From contig JAGCGL010000109.1 of the NCBI GenBank assembly GCA_017649605.1, positions 1 through 39,701 of the forward strand: a stretch of DNA of 39,701 nt, in the 5' to 3' direction. The notes beneath the pieces were generated by a model. That model was not told the DNA's origin. It made no database searches and was given only the letters and a program-made list of their open reading frames with translations. This DNA comes from Spirochaetia bacterium. Its GTDB lineage: Bacteria; Spirochaetota; Spirochaetia; CADAEX01. Of the stretch, positions 16,165 to 25,455 are shown piece after piece. Position 1 is the first letter of the stretch, and each line of letters begins with the position of its first letter. Made by a program: the position numbers and the translations under genes.

Positions 16165-17991
16165 ATGTCAGTCGAGAATATCAGAAATATAGCTATCATC
16201 GCACATGTAGACCACGGCAAGACCACGCTGGTGGATGCCATGTTCAGGCAGAGCGGCACATTCAAGAATGCGGAGAAGATGGGAGACCGGGTCATGGACT
16301 CGGGCGACATCGAAAAGGAACGGGGAATAACTATTTCGGCTAAGAACTGCGAGGTGCAGTGGGACGGAATAAAGATAAACATCCTTGATACCCCGGGCCA
16401 TGCCGATTTCGGCGGCGAGGTGGAGCGTGCCCTCTCCATGGTGGACGGCGTAGTGCTCCTTGTTGATGCGGCCGAAGGCCCCCTGCCCCAGACAAGGTTT
16501 GTGCTCCAGAAGGCGCTGGCATTAAACCTTGAGCTTATTATTCTCATCAACAAGATTGACCGGGAGGATGCCCGCCCGGAGGAAGTTTACAACGAGGTGC
16601 TTGAGCTCCTCCTCGACCTGGGGGCCGACGACCGCTACCTGGATGCGCCGGTGCTCTGGTCCAACGGTCGCAAGGGAATTGCCAAGTACAACTTGGATGA
16701 TGATTCGACTAATATCGCTCCACTCATGGAGACAATAATAAAGCATATACCTGCCCCTGAGTGCGACATAGACAAGCCTTTCCAGATGCTGGTGGCAGAC
16801 TTAGACTACTCCGACTACCTGGGCCGGATGGCCATAGGCAAGATAAGAAGCGGCAAGGCATCCATCAACGACCGACTGGCAATAATTGGCAAGGACGGTG
16901 TCCCAAAGCCTTTCAAGGTGTCGCAGATACAGGTGTACAACGGTACAAGTCTGCAGGCTGTGGAGTCTGTGCCAGCTGGAGACATTGCAATTCTTTCCGG
17001 CGTAAGCAACGTATTCATAGGCGACACAATATGCTCGGCCCTGGAGCCGGAGGCCCTGCCACGCATAGAGGTGGACGAGCCCACCGTATCTATGCGGTTC
17101 CTTGCCAACACCTCTCCCCTCGCCGGCCGTGAGGGAAAGTATGTGCAGGGGAGCAAGATATTAGAGCGCCTCAAGAAGGAGGCCCTCCGCAACGTTGCTC
17201 TGCAGGTGGTTGAGGCTACCGACAGCGAGGGGGGCTACATTGTAAAAGGGAGGGGCGAGTTCCAGATGGCAATCCTTATAGAGATGCTCCGGCGGGAAGG
17301 CTATGAGTTCTGCGTAGGACGTGCCAAAGTAATATTCAAGACTGACGGAAACGGCAACAGGACAGAGCCAATGGAGCATGTGGTGATCAGCGTCCACAAG
17401 GACTACGCCGGCATAATCTCCGAGACACTGCTGATGCGCAAGGGAATCCTCTCGAACTACGCCAACTCAACAGGCGACCACATAATAATGGAGTTCGACA
17501 TACCATCCCGGGCCCTTATAGGCTACCGTGACAAGTTCCTTACCGACACCAAGGGGACAGGAATAATGAACGCCTACTTCACCGGCTACGGCGAATACAA
17601 AGGCGACATCCCCACCCGGCTTACCGGATCTCTGGTTGCAGACCGGAGCGGCGTCGCAGTGGCATACGGCATATTCAACCTGGAGCCGCGGGGCAAGATG
17701 TTCATAGTGCCGGGCGACCCGGTCTACGAGGGAATGGTTGTGGGCGAGCACAACCGGGACTTCGACCTCTACCTGAATCCTACCAAGACCAAGCAGCTCT
17801 CCAACATGCGGGCATCGGGAAAGGACACAAACGTAATACTCACACCGGTGCTCCCTATGACAATCGAGAAAGCTATAAATACAATCAGGGATGATGAACT
17901 GGTTGAGATCACTCCCCAGTCCATAAGACTGAGGAAGAAGATACTCAACCGTCTAGAAAGGAAAAAGACTGAACGCCTCGAAGAGGCTTAA
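16165..17991 (+). CDS. typA: Translational GTPase TypA/BipA
   Basis: Ribosome-associated GTPase of the EF-G family, implicated in 50S assembly and stress or cold adaptation. The 608-residue length is normal. The GTPase domain has AHVDHGKTTL (P-loop), the switch I segment EKERGITI, DTPGHADFGGEVER (G3) and INKIDR (G4). EF-Tu-like and EF-G-like domains follow, with the TypA-specific C-terminal domain (RALIGYRDKFLTDTKGTGIM, TPQSIRLRKKILNRLERKK). Ribosome binding site AGGAAAAGAG lies just upstream. The stop lies one base from the stop of the convergent upp gene. Confidence 0.97.
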   Translation: MSVENIRNIAIIAHVDHGKTTLVDAMFRQSGTFKNAEKMGDRVMDSGDIEKERGITISAKNCEVQWDGIKINILDTPGHADFGGEVERALSMVDGVVLLVDAAEGPLPQTRFVLQKALALNLELIILINKIDREDARPEEVYNEVLELLLDLGADDRYLDAPVLWSNGRKGIAKYNLDDDSTNIAPLMETIIKHIPAPECDIDKPFQMLVADLDYSDYLGRMAIGKIRSGKASINDRLAIIGKDGVPKPFKVSQIQVYNGTSLQAVESVPAGDIAILSGVSNVFIGDTICSALEPEALPRIEVDEPTVSMRFLANTSPLAGREGKYVQGSKILERLKKEALRNVALQVVEATDSEGGYIVKGRGEFQMAILIEMLRREGYEFCVGRAKVIFKTDGNGNRTEPMEHVVISVHKDYAGIISETLLMRKGILSNYANSTGDHIIMEFDIPSRALIGYRDKFLTDTKGTGIMNAYFTGYGEYKGDIPTRLTGSLVADRSGVAVAYGIFNLEPRGKMFIVPGDPVYEGMVVGEHNRDFDLYLNPTKTKQLSNMRASGKDTNVILTPVLPMTIEKAINTIRDDELVEITPQSIRLRKKILNRLERKKTERLEEA

Positions 17992-17992
17992 A

Positions 17993-18637
17993 TCACTTAG
18001 TACCGAATATACGGTCGCCCGCATCACCCAAGCCTGGGCAGATGTAGGCATCCTTATTCAGCTGCCTGTCCACATGGCCAATGTAGATCTGCACATCAGG
18101 ATGTGCCTCGTGGAGGACTTTTATACCCTCCGGAGCAGCGATGATGCACATGAACTTTATCTTCACACCGCCATGGGCCTTGACCTGAGATATGGCATCG
18201 GCAGCAGAACCGCCTGTTGCCAGCATCGGATCCAGCACAATGATGGTACGCTCGGAGATCGGCTTAGGAAGCTTGCAATAATATTCCACAGGCTTGTGGG
18301 TAACCTCGTCGCGGTAAAGACCGATATGGCCTACCTTGGCTGTCGGAGTCAGGGCCAGGATACCAGGCACCATTCCAAGACCTGCGCGGAGCACAGGGAC
18401 AATAGCCAGCTTACGGCCGGCAATGAACGGAGTCTTGCACTTCTCTATAGGAGTCTCAACCTCCACTTCTTCCAGAGGAAGGTCGGAGAGAGCCTCGTAG
18501 CCCTCAAGCACGGCAATCTCCTCAACCAGCTTGCGGAACTCGTTTGTTCCGGTCTTTTTGTCCCGGAGCATAGAGATCTTGTGCTGGATTAGAGGATGTG
18601 TCAATACAAAGATGTTCTTCTCGTTGTTGTAGTTCAT
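17993..18637 (-). CDS. upp: Uracil phosphoribosyltransferase
   Basis: Cytosolic salvage enzyme: uracil + PRPP to UMP + diphosphate. The product is 214 residues, close to the usual ~208. Signatures are [16 protein letters not shown] at the N-terminus, [13 protein letters not shown], the PRPP-binding loop [14 protein letters not shown], and the C-terminal [14 protein letters not shown] chose the ATG at 18637 because GGAG lies 8 nt upstream and the product then begins like the family. An ATG at 18649 overlaps the uraA stop (TAATG) and would add four residues. It forms an operon with the uracil permease uraA immediately upstream. Confidence 0.96.
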   Translation of the reverse strand: MNYNNEKNIFVLTHPLIQHKISMLRDKKTGTNEFRKLVEEIAVLEGYEALSDLPLEEVEVETPIEKCKTPFIAGRKLAIVPVLRAGLGMVPGILALTPTAKVGHIGLYRDEVTHKPVEYYCKLPKPISERTIIVLDPMLATGGSAADAISQVKAHGGVKIKFMCIIAAPEGIKVLHEAHPDVQIYIGHVDRQLNKDAYICPGLGDAGDRIFGTK

Positions 18638-18648
18638 GTAGCTCTCCA

Positions 18649-20037
18649 TTAAGAAAGGAAGATACCGCGGCTCTTGTCACCTGCTGCGTTCTTTCCGAAC
18701 TCGTAGTCGTTTCCAGGAAGAATCGCGTTGAGGACAATACCTGCGATAGCAGCTATAGCCAGAGCTGTAAGTGTAACAGATGTACTTCCTACCTTGAATG
18801 TGAGTCCGTTTGAGAATCCCAGGCCGCATACAAAGATAACACCTGCGATAATCAGGTTTCTGGACTTGGTCAGGTCTACCCTGTTCTCAACAATGTTCCG
18901 CACACCGATGGCAGAGATCATACCGTAGAGCATGAACGAAATACCGCCGATGATAGCTGTAGGCATAGTGGAGATGATGGCAGAGAACTTAGGGATGAAG
19001 GAGAGGATGATAGCATAGAATGCAGCCAGCCGAACAACCTTTGGGTCGAATACTCTGGAAAGCTCCAGTACACCGGTGTTCTCGCCGTATGTTGTGTTGG
19101 AAGGACCGCCTACCAGACCAGCCATTGCTGTTGCAAGACCGTCGCCCATAAGGGTGCGGTGCAGACCAGGATCAGCCAGGAAGTTGGTGCTTGTTGTTGC
19201 TGAGATAGCAGACATATCGCCGATATGCTCCATCATGGAAGCGATAGCGATAGGAGCCATAACCAGAACTGCTGTTATGTCGAACTTACAGAACTTGAAT
19301 GCAGGAATTCCAACCCATGCGGAGTCGCTGATTGCGGCAAAGCTGAAGATTGCAGAGCCGTCCGGGTTTGTCATTCCGGCCATATGCATTATAAGGGCTA
19401 TGACATAGGAAACTGCTATACCCATAAGGATAGGGATGATTCTGAACAGACCCTTGCCCCATACATTGAATACGATTATAGTTGCCAGAGCTACAATAGC
19501 CAGGAACCAGTTGGTGGAGGCATTGCCGATTGCAGAGCCGGCCAGAGAGAGTCCGATACAGATGATGATAGGACCTGTAACTACAGGAGGCAGGAACCGC
19601 ATAACCTTCTTCATGCCCACCACTTTGATGATAAGGGCCAGGATGAAGTATGCAAGACCAGCGATAACTACACCGCCGCAGGCATATGCAGCCTTCTCGT
19701 TTGCACCCATTCCGGCGTAGATTCCGGCATTAAGGTTTGCAACTGTGTAGAAACCGCCCAGGAAAGCGAAGGAGGAGCCGAGGAAAGCGGGCACCTTGAA
19801 CTTTGAGCATACATGGAAAATAAGTGTTCCGAAACCGGCACAGAACAGAGTGACTGCAACAGTCATACCCTGAGTGATAGGCTCACCGGTAGCATCCCTG
19901 AAAAAACCGCCCACAAGAATAGGTACCAGAACTGTGGCACCAAACATAGCAACCATGTGCTGCAGGCCCATGAGCAACATACTTCCTGTGCCCAGGAGCT
20001 TTGCGTCCCTGATAGGTTCGCCCTTGAAATCTTTCAT
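18649..20037 (-). CDS. uraA: Uracil-xanthine permease (NCS2 family), UraA-like
   Basis: Inner-membrane nucleobase:cation symporter, very probably for uracil given its operon with upp. The 462-residue protein has about 12-14 hydrophobic helices. Signatures include [20 protein letters not shown] near the N-terminus, [29 protein letters not shown] (the conserved Glu-His region of NCS2 helix 8) and [20 protein letters not shown], which fits uracil-type members. A strong GGAGGGG ribosome binding site precedes the ATG, and a promoter lies at 20064-20093. The short leader leaves no room for a PyrR or purine-type riboswitch. Confidence 0.95.
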   Translation of the reverse strand: MKDFKGEPIRDAKLLGTGSMLLMGLQHMVAMFGATVLVPILVGGFFRDATGEPITQGMTVAVTLFCAGFGTLIFHVCSKFKVPAFLGSSFAFLGGFYTVANLNAGIYAGMGANEKAAYACGGVVIAGLAYFILALIIKVVGMKKVMRFLPPVVTGPIIICIGLSLAGSAIGNASTNWFLAIVALATIIVFNVWGKGLFRIIPILMGIAVSYVIALIMHMAGMTNPDGSAIFSFAAISDSAWVGIPAFKFCKFDITAVLVMAPIAIASMMEHIGDMSAISATTSTNFLADPGLHRTLMGDGLATAMAGLVGGPSNTTYGENTGVLELSRVFDPKVVRLAAFYAIILSFIPKFSAIISTMPTAIIGGISFMLYGMISAIGVRNIVENRVDLTKSRNLIIAGVIFVCGLGFSNGLTFKVGSTSVTLTALAIAAIAGIVLNAILPGNDYEFGKNAAGDKSRGIFLS

Positions 20038-20063
20038 TAATTTCCCCTCCGTGATTTTCTTTT

Positions 20064-20093
20064 ATTGTATAACAGGAGAGTCCAATTTTTCAA
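20064..20093 (-). promoter_or_regulatory. Candidate sigma-70 promoter of uraA-upp
   Basis: On the minus strand TTGAAA (20093-20088), 18-nt spacer, TACAAT (20069-20064), giving a leader of about 20 nt with the GGAGGGG ribosome binding site. Reading TATACA at a 16-nt spacing is an equivalent alternative. Confidence 0.6.
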
Positions 20094-20156
20094 GGGAAAA
20101 ATACATCATTCTTAAAGACGCTATGTTATTAAATATTGAAATTCAATTCCTAAGGG

Positions 20157-20714
20157 TTATATAGAAAACAGAGGTGCGGGGAACAGAGCTGGCTTCATCA
20201 CTGTGTCGATGGTGGCGGGATATAGCTCCTCCTCCATCCGGTGGAATATGGCGGCACAGGCTTTTGCATCCTCAAGGGCATTGTGATGCTTGAACGGGAA
20301 GTGGATCCGTTCGGCCAGAGCATCCAGGGAACGGTGAGGCAGATCGGGATAAAGCCTTTTTGAAAGCTTCCAGGTGCAGTAGTAACGCAGTTTGGGCAGC
20401 TCTATGTTGTATTTGTACAGGGTTCCCTTCAGCACCCCAAGATCAAAGCCTGCGTTGTGGGCCATGACTATGTCATCCCCTATGAAAGCAAGAACCTCGG
20501 GCCAGATGTCTTCAAAGGTGGGAGAATCGGCCACATCCTCGGGATGAATGCCATGAATCGCAATGTTGAAAGGGTCAAAGCGCATCTCAGGGGGAGCGAT
20601 AAGGGTGTAGTACTCCTCAAGGATCTCGTTCCCATCAAAGCGGATCATACCCAGTGCACAGGGGCTGGCTTTTGAGCAGTTGGCTGTCTCGAAATCAAGT
20701 GCTACATACGGCAT
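20157..20714 (-). CDS. DnaQ-like DEDDh 3'-5' exonuclease
   Basis: A 185-residue stand-alone 3'-5' exonuclease domain, acting on DNA or RNA ends with two metal ions. Visible catalytic motifs are ALDFETAN (ExoI, Asp7 and Glu9), VMAHNAGFDLGVL (ExoII) and HNALEDAKACAAIF (ExoIIIepsilon, His and Asp). HGIHPEDVADSPTFEDIW between ExoI and ExoII is typical of the DnaQ/PolC-epsilon group. It lacks any polymerase or BRCT domain. AGGGG lies only 1 nt before the ATG, too close for a normal ribosome binding site, while TATGAT ends 6 nt before the start, which suggests a leaderless mRNA. Divergent from the lipoprotein gene. Confidence 0.88.
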   Translation of the reverse strand: MPYVALDFETANCSKASPCALGMIRFDGNEILEEYYTLIAPPEMRFDPFNIAIHGIHPEDVADSPTFEDIWPEVLAFIGDDIVMAHNAGFDLGVLKGTLYKYNIELPKLRYYCTWKLSKRLYPDLPHRSLDALAERIHFPFKHHNALEDAKACAAIFHRMEEELYPATIDTVMKPALFPAPLFSI

Positions 20715-20720
20715 ACCCCT

Positions 20721-20753
20721 ATCATAGACTTATTTTTTTATTTTGACTATATT
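20721..20753. promoter_or_regulatory. Face-to-face divergent promoters for the exonuclease and lipoprotein genes
   Basis: Plus strand: TAGACT (20725-20730), 17-nt spacer, TATATT (20748-20753), then 6 nt to the lipoprotein ATG. Minus strand: TAGTCA (20749-20744), 17-nt spacer, TATGAT (20726-20721), then 6 nt to the exonuclease ATG. The -10 of each promoter overlaps the -35 of the other, so RNA polymerase could occupy only one at a time. Confidence 0.45.
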
Positions 20754-20759
20754 AAAACC

Positions 20760-23045
20760 ATGCAAAGAATGGGCCAGGTGCTCTTCCTTTTAACAGCAAT
20801 ATCTCTCCTCGCTTCCTGTGTGGCGCTCTCCAGGGTGGACGACTACGAGGAACGTGCACTGGCAATGGCCCAGACCGAGGATATCCACATCGATGTCACA
20901 GAGGAGATCAACAATGTGAACGGCCAGTTTCCAGACACTGTTTATCTAAAGACTGCGACCCAGACCTTCAACAAAGATTATCAGTTCTGCCTGGTTGACG
21001 GGAAAATCTTCTACAAAGGGCGCACCGAGGCCAAAGGCCCAGCCGACTGGGAGCTTCTGGAGACAGGCCTCCCCTACAGCAAGATAGCAAGGTTCAAGAC
21101 CCCGAAACGTGTCGTGGCATTGGCAGGCGATGTTGACCGCATCCTGGCCATGGATGAGGACGGCAAAGTCTACGAATACTACTTTGAGAGGACCACAGTG
21201 CGGCGGCATATAACCTGGTACCATGTGATGGGATTCCCGACCAAGGGACAGCTTGCACTGAACCGGACTACAGGCAGCTCACGGGCATGGACTGCAGGAA
21301 CACGCAGATCCGAGGTGCTCTGGTATGAGGATATCTTCGGAAACCAGCACCACTACGGCTCCATGGGAATAGAGACCTACTACATGCTTAACGATGCAGG
21401 AGACACAATCAGATTCACCGACTCGGGCCTCCCTGCTGACCTTAGCCGCAGCATGCTTCTGCCGGAGCGTGGAGCATTCATAACACGCAACATAAGTGCA
21501 AGCGGCTCCACAGTTTTTGTGATTAATGATGCAGGTGAGATGTACACCAGGCTGATTGACTTTGACACCATGGGCGGCGACCCGATGTTCTTCCTCTACA
21601 CTTATAAAAACATAAAGCAGCCCTACGACGGCACCCAATACATCACAAACTTCAACGAATGGGGACTGCCCAACGAGGATTGGGCAAAACAGCCCGAGAT
21701 ATCGCTCTCTGGAAAGGCCAGGATAACACGGCATATCACCATATTCCAGACAGGCAGAGGAAACGACGCCAGGGAGATGCGTGTCGGAGGACTTTCCCCC
21801 GATGGAAAAACCGGTTTCTATTTCAAGAACCTGAAGGATACAGAATGGCAGTTCAAAGAGATGCCTATGCAGTTTGCAGAGGAGAGCTTCCTGGACACCA
21901 CTATTGACAGGACTTCCCTGAGGAGGCCTAAGCAGGAGATTACCTACAACGGTAATATCACACTCCCCGACTCTGCTTCACTTGAGCTTTCTATCCCCGA
22001 CTTTGTAATGAGCGAGGGAGAATGCACACTGCAGTTTGCCATGGGGGGCGAGACTGCATCTGTCACAATGCATCCGGTGGAGATCTGGTCCTATATGTAC
22101 CGGCTGGATCCAGGTTTGGACGGAACCCCGAAGCTCTTCTTTGTCACCTTCGACACCGGAAAGCTTGCCGAACAGAATCTGTCACCGGAGTTCAGAGCTG
22201 TTCTTGAGGCCCTGTTCAAGGATAAAAATCTGGAGCTCTTCTCCTGCCGTGCCGAGGCTACAAAGGAACTGATCTGCATAACCATGCCCGATACCCCATA
22301 CGGCGATGTCAGGATGCTTCTCTCCAGCACCGGAGAACCGGTCAATCCCGATACCTTCAAGTTCACATATCTTTATGACAACGAGATTCTGAACTACTAC
22401 ATGGATGAGAGAATCAAGTCCGACCTTGAGTTGAACAAGGAGTATTTAAAACTTGTCAAAAACGGAAAAAGGCTCAGCACATCATTCCACCGCTCTGCCA
22501 TCTCTGCAAGCTTGAGCTATCAGTCCTTCGACCTCTTCTCGGCATTGACTCTGCTGAACAGGGTGAACTATCCGAAGATCAAGACTGTCACCTCATACGG
22601 CGACCAGATTGTAAAGGAGAACAAGATCCTCTACATCCAGCTTGAGAAGAACCACAAGATTATCTACACCCATCTGATCCAGCTTCTTGAGGAACGGATA
22701 AAAGCTCTGAAATCTGGTACGGTGCAGACCAAAGAGGCTCTCCAGGACTACCTTGATCAGGCCGGCATACCGCTTGAGACATGCAAGGATATCCCGTTCT
22801 TCCCGGGCTTTATGATTCACACCGAAGATGGAAAACCTCTTTTAGTAGAGATGAAGAATCCTCTTAAAAAGATTGCAACCTACAATGCAGGGGATAAGAA
22901 AAAATTCAAATGTGATGTGATCTATCACTCAAGCTCGTGGGAAGAGATGGAAGGAAAATCAGGCAAGCTCACCATCAAGGATGGCAAGCTCACCCTTACT
23001 GCCGCCGGAATCAGACACCCAGTATTCTCTCAAGATCTTCCTTGA
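20760..23045 (+). CDS. Large predicted lipoprotein of unknown function, 761 aa
   Basis: I do not recognise the family. The N-terminus is a lipoprotein signal peptide with the lipobox LLASC (Cys20), so the mature protein should be lipid-anchored in a cell-envelope membrane facing the periplasm or outside. Residues about 70-380 contain several irregular repeats of the type MDEDGKVYEYYF, NDAGDTIRFTDSGLP, NDAGEMYTRLIDFD and SPDGKTGFYFKN, each near 50-60 residues apart, which hints at a beta-propeller-like fold. The last ~250 residues look mostly helical, with a small beta tail (GKLTIKDGKLTLTAAG). No catalytic motif is visible. No Shine-Dalgarno; the -10 TATATT ends 6 nt before the ATG. The 3' end overlaps the convergent pgm by 35 nt. 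Confidence 0.85.
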   Translation: MQRMGQVLFLLTAISLLASCVALSRVDDYEERALAMAQTEDIHIDVTEEINNVNGQFPDTVYLKTATQTFNKDYQFCLVDGKIFYKGRTEAKGPADWELLETGLPYSKIARFKTPKRVVALAGDVDRILAMDEDGKVYEYYFERTTVRRHITWYHVMGFPTKGQLALNRTTGSSRAWTAGTRRSEVLWYEDIFGNQHHYGSMGIETYYMLNDAGDTIRFTDSGLPADLSRSMLLPERGAFITRNISASGSTVFVINDAGEMYTRLIDFDTMGGDPMFFLYTYKNIKQPYDGTQYITNFNEWGLPNEDWAKQPEISLSGKARITRHITIFQTGRGNDAREMRVGGLSPDGKTGFYFKNLKDTEWQFKEMPMQFAEESFLDTTIDRTSLRRPKQEITYNGNITLPDSASLELSIPDFVMSEGECTLQFAMGGETASVTMHPVEIWSYMYRLDPGLDGTPKLFFVTFDTGKLAEQNLSPEFRAVLEALFKDKNLELFSCRAEATKELICITMPDTPYGDVRMLLSSTGEPVNPDTFKFTYLYDNEILNYYMDERIKSDLELNKEYLKLVKNGKRLSTSFHRSAISASLSYQSFDLFSALTLLNRVNYPKIKTVTSYGDQIVKENKILYIQLEKNHKIIYTHLIQLLEERIKALKSGTVQTKEALQDYLDQAGIPLETCKDIPFFPGFMIHTEDGKPLLVEMKNPLKKIATYNAGDKKKFKCDVIYHSSSWEEMEGKSGKLTIKDGKLTLTAAGIRHPVFSQDLP

Positions 23046-24768
23046 TAGCCTGACACTTTGCAGACACAGTTTTCTTAGCCTCTTCCAACGGTACTCCCGG
23101 TTTCTCGCAGCAGGAGATGTAGAACTTGATCTTAGGCTCGGTTCCTGATGGACGGGCTGTCACATAGCTGCCATCGGCCAGCACAAACTGGAGCACATTG
23201 GATGGTGGCAGCTGGATTCCCTGCTTCACAACACCATCCTTGAAATCGGTGGAAGATACTACTGCGATGCCGCCTATGCTCTTAGGCTTATCTGCCCTCA
23301 GATCTTCCATGATTTTCTTTATCTTCGCTCCGCCGCTTGAACCCTTGAATGTGAAGGAGAAAGGAGATTCCTGGAAGTAGCCGTACTTCTGGTAGATCTC
23401 GTCCATATAATCCAGCAGGCTCATACCCCGCTCTGCGTTGTATAGGGCCATCTCGCAGGCCATCACCGCAGCGGCGACACCATCCTTGTCCCGCACCTGG
23501 GTGCTGAAGAGGTAGCCGTAGCTCTCCTCGCCGCCGTAGACGAATTTCTCGCCGGTTGAGTCAAAAATCTTCATAAGGGCGGCGATGTTCTTGAAGCCTG
23601 TGAGCACATCATAGACACGCACTCCGAAGCTCTCGCCTATGCGCCGCTGGAGCTCGGTGGTAACCACTGTCTTGATTATAGCTGTGTCCGAGGTAAGCTT
23701 TCCCTGCTCCTTGAGTGTGGAGAGGACATAGTAGATGAACATGCAGCCAAGCTGGTTTCCAGTGATGAGGCGGAAGCCATCCCCCTCGGGAACTGCGGTA
23801 CCCAGGCGGTCGGAATCGGGGTCGGTGCCCACAACCAGACTGGCGCCAACTTTTTTCCCCAGCTCCAGAGCCATAGCCAGGGCAGAGCCCTCCTCCGGGT
23901 TCGGGAACTTGACTGTAGGGAACTCGCCGTCAGGCTCTGCCTGCTCAGGCACAGTCACAACCTCGATGCCCAGGCTGGAGAGAGCCTTCTCCACCCACAC
24001 CCGGCCTGCGCCATGGAGCGGTGTGTAGACAACCTTCAGGTTCCTGCCCGCTTTTTTAATCAGATCCGGCCGGAGTGAACAGCCTTTCACCATATCCAGG
24101 AAAGGGTCATCCACCTCCTTGTCTATAAGCTGGAACAGCCCTTTCTTCGCAGCCTCTTCGAGGCTCATAGAAGTGATGTCTGTCACGCTGTTCACTTCGG
24201 CTATAATACCGTGGTCCTGTGGTGGCACCACCTGGCCGCCGTCGTCCCAATATACTTTGTAGCCGTTGTACTCGGCCGGGTTGTGGCTCGCTGTAACCAC
24301 TACGCCGGAGATGCATCCGAGCTTCCGCACTGCAAAGGAAAGCTCCGGGGTGGGCCGCAGCGATGTGAAAAGGTATGTCTTGATTCCGTTTCCGCAGAAC
24401 ACCGATGCGGCAGTCTCTGCGAAGAGACGGGAACAGCGGCGGGAGTCGTGGGCCAGCACAACAGAATGCGGCTGGCATTCGCCAGACTGGCATTTATCAC
24501 CATTCTTGCAGCAACCGGCGGCTTTGGTTATATAAGTTGCCAAACCCTGGGTCACTTTCTTGATAATGTATGGGTTCATGCGGTTGTAGCCGCCGCCAAT
24601 GACGCCACGGATACCGCCGGTTCCGAAGTCAAGGCTTTTGTAGAAGCAGTCCTCCAGCTCGGCAAAATTCTCTTCTGCAAGGAGTTTCTTAACCTGGTCC
24701 TTGAAGGTAAGGTTATCCTCCTTCTCTATATATTCATTCGCAAGTTTGATAATTTCGCTCTTTTCCAT
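23011..24768 (-). CDS. pgm: Phosphoglucomutase/phosphomannomutase (alpha-D-phosphohexomutase family)
   Basis: Interconverts glucose-1-phosphate and glucose-6-phosphate (or the mannose equivalents), linking glycolysis to polysaccharide and envelope precursor synthesis. The 585-residue protein matches the longer PGM2/YbbT-like subgroup: FGTGGIRGVIGGGYNRMN near the N-terminus, the phosphoserine loop TASHNPAEYNGYK (Ser161), the metal-binding loop GTDPDSDRLG (314-323), GGEESYGYL sugar-binding loop and RPSGTEPKIKFY near the C-terminus. Unusual for the family is a short Cys-rich insertion (Cys86, Cys87, Cys93, Cys98, His101) between the first strands. AAGGAG ribosome binding site. It follows the HAD gene by 31 nt and so is the third gene of the operon led by the peptide gene at 25456-25626. 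Confidence 0.94.
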   Translation of the reverse strand: MEKSEIIKLANEYIEKEDNLTFKDQVKKLLAEENFAELEDCFYKSLDFGTGGIRGVIGGGYNRMNPYIIKKVTQGLATYITKAAGCCKNGDKCQSGECQPHSVVLAHDSRRCSRLFAETAASVFCGNGIKTYLFTSLRPTPELSFAVRKLGCISGVVVTASHNPAEYNGYKVYWDDGGQVVPPQDHGIIAEVNSVTDITSMSLEEAAKKGLFQLIDKEVDDPFLDMVKGCSLRPDLIKKAGRNLKVVYTPLHGAGRVWVEKALSSLGIEVVTVPEQAEPDGEFPTVKFPNPEEGSALAMALELGKKVGASLVVGTDPDSDRLGTAVPEGDGFRLITGNQLGCMFIYYVLSTLKEQGKLTSDTAIIKTVVTTELQRRIGESFGVRVYDVLTGFKNIAALMKIFDSTGEKFVYGGEESYGYLFSTQVRDKDGVAAAVMACEMALYNAERGMSLLDYMDEIYQKYGYFQESPFSFTFKGSSGGAKIKKIMEDLRADKPKSIGGIAVVSSTDFKDGVVKQGIQLPPSNVLQFVLADGSYVTARPSGTEPKIKFYISCCEKPGVPLEEAKKTVSAKCQAIKEDLERILGV

Positions 24769-24799
24769 GCAAAAACTCCTTACTTATCAAAGTATACTT

Positions 24800-25453
24800 T
24801 TAAAAGTATGCTAAAATATCATCAACAGTGTCAATAAACCGGGTTATCCCCTGCTCCTCAAGCTGCTTGCGGGAGCGGAATCCCCATGTCACAGTTATAT
24901 CATCAAGCCCTGCCCCGACAGCAGTCTCGTGATCCATTATAGTGTCACCTATGTATAGAATATCGGATTTCGGCAGCCCCATCCGGCGGATCACTTCCAA
25001 GGCCCCCTCCGGCGCAGGCTTCCGCGGGAATCCGGCATCGGAGCCCAGCACTGCGGCAAAACGGGAAAGCCCCATAGTCTTATCCACAACCTGCAGAGTC
25101 ACAGGATGGGACTTGTTGGAGAAAATGCCCAGTACAATCCCCCGCCTCTTAAGCTCATCAAGCAGCTCAATAATACCCGGGTATGGGGCAGTCTTTATAA
25201 CAGGGTTTGAGTTGTAGTCGGCAATCAGCTCTTTTGTCAGCTTAGAAAGGAGGACATCATCATCCCTTATCTCTGCAGGGAGAATCTTGTACAGCGCTGT
25301 CCTAAGCCCCCAGCCTACAACTGAGTGCACCTTATCCGGAGGAAAGAGAGGATACCCATAGCTGGAGAGAGTGCGGTTCAGATAGAATCCGATGTCAGCC
25401 AAGGTGTCCAGAAGTGTGCCGTCAAGGTCGAAAAGAATTCCTCTGTATCTCAC
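24800..25453 (-). CDS. HAD-superfamily phosphatase, phosphoglycolate phosphatase-like
   Basis: A 217-residue haloacid dehalogenase-type hydrolase. Motif I is FDLDGTLLDT (residues 8-17, nucleophile Asp9), motif II is IFSNKSHP, motif III Lys lies in FPRKPAPEGAL, and motif IV is YIGDTIMDHETAVGAG. The alpha-helical cap between motifs I and II makes it Gph-like, but PPi or sugar-phosphate hydrolysis is equally possible. Translation starts at a GTG, 2 nt after the stop of the small peptide gene at 25456-25626, with no ribosome binding site of its own, so it is probably coupled to that gene. The TATAAT seen upstream is in fact the peptide's last two sense codons (TAT AAT). Confidence 0.88.
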   Translation of the reverse strand: MRYRGILFDLDGTLLDTLADIGFYLNRTLSSYGYPLFPPDKVHSVVGWGLRTALYKILPAEIRDDDVLLSKLTKELIADYNSNPVIKTAPYPGIIELLDELKRRGIVLGIFSNKSHPVTLQVVDKTMGLSRFAAVLGSDAGFPRKPAPEGALEVIRRMGLPKSDILYIGDTIMDHETAVGAGLDDITVTWGFRSRKQLEEQGITRFIDTVDDILAYF

Positions 25454-25455
25454 AA

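Noticed and set aside
20038..20157. Possible uracil-responsive attenuator or PyrR site before uraA-upp
   Set aside because: The predicted leader is about 20 nt and holds only the ribosome binding site. No hairpin with a T-run is seen.
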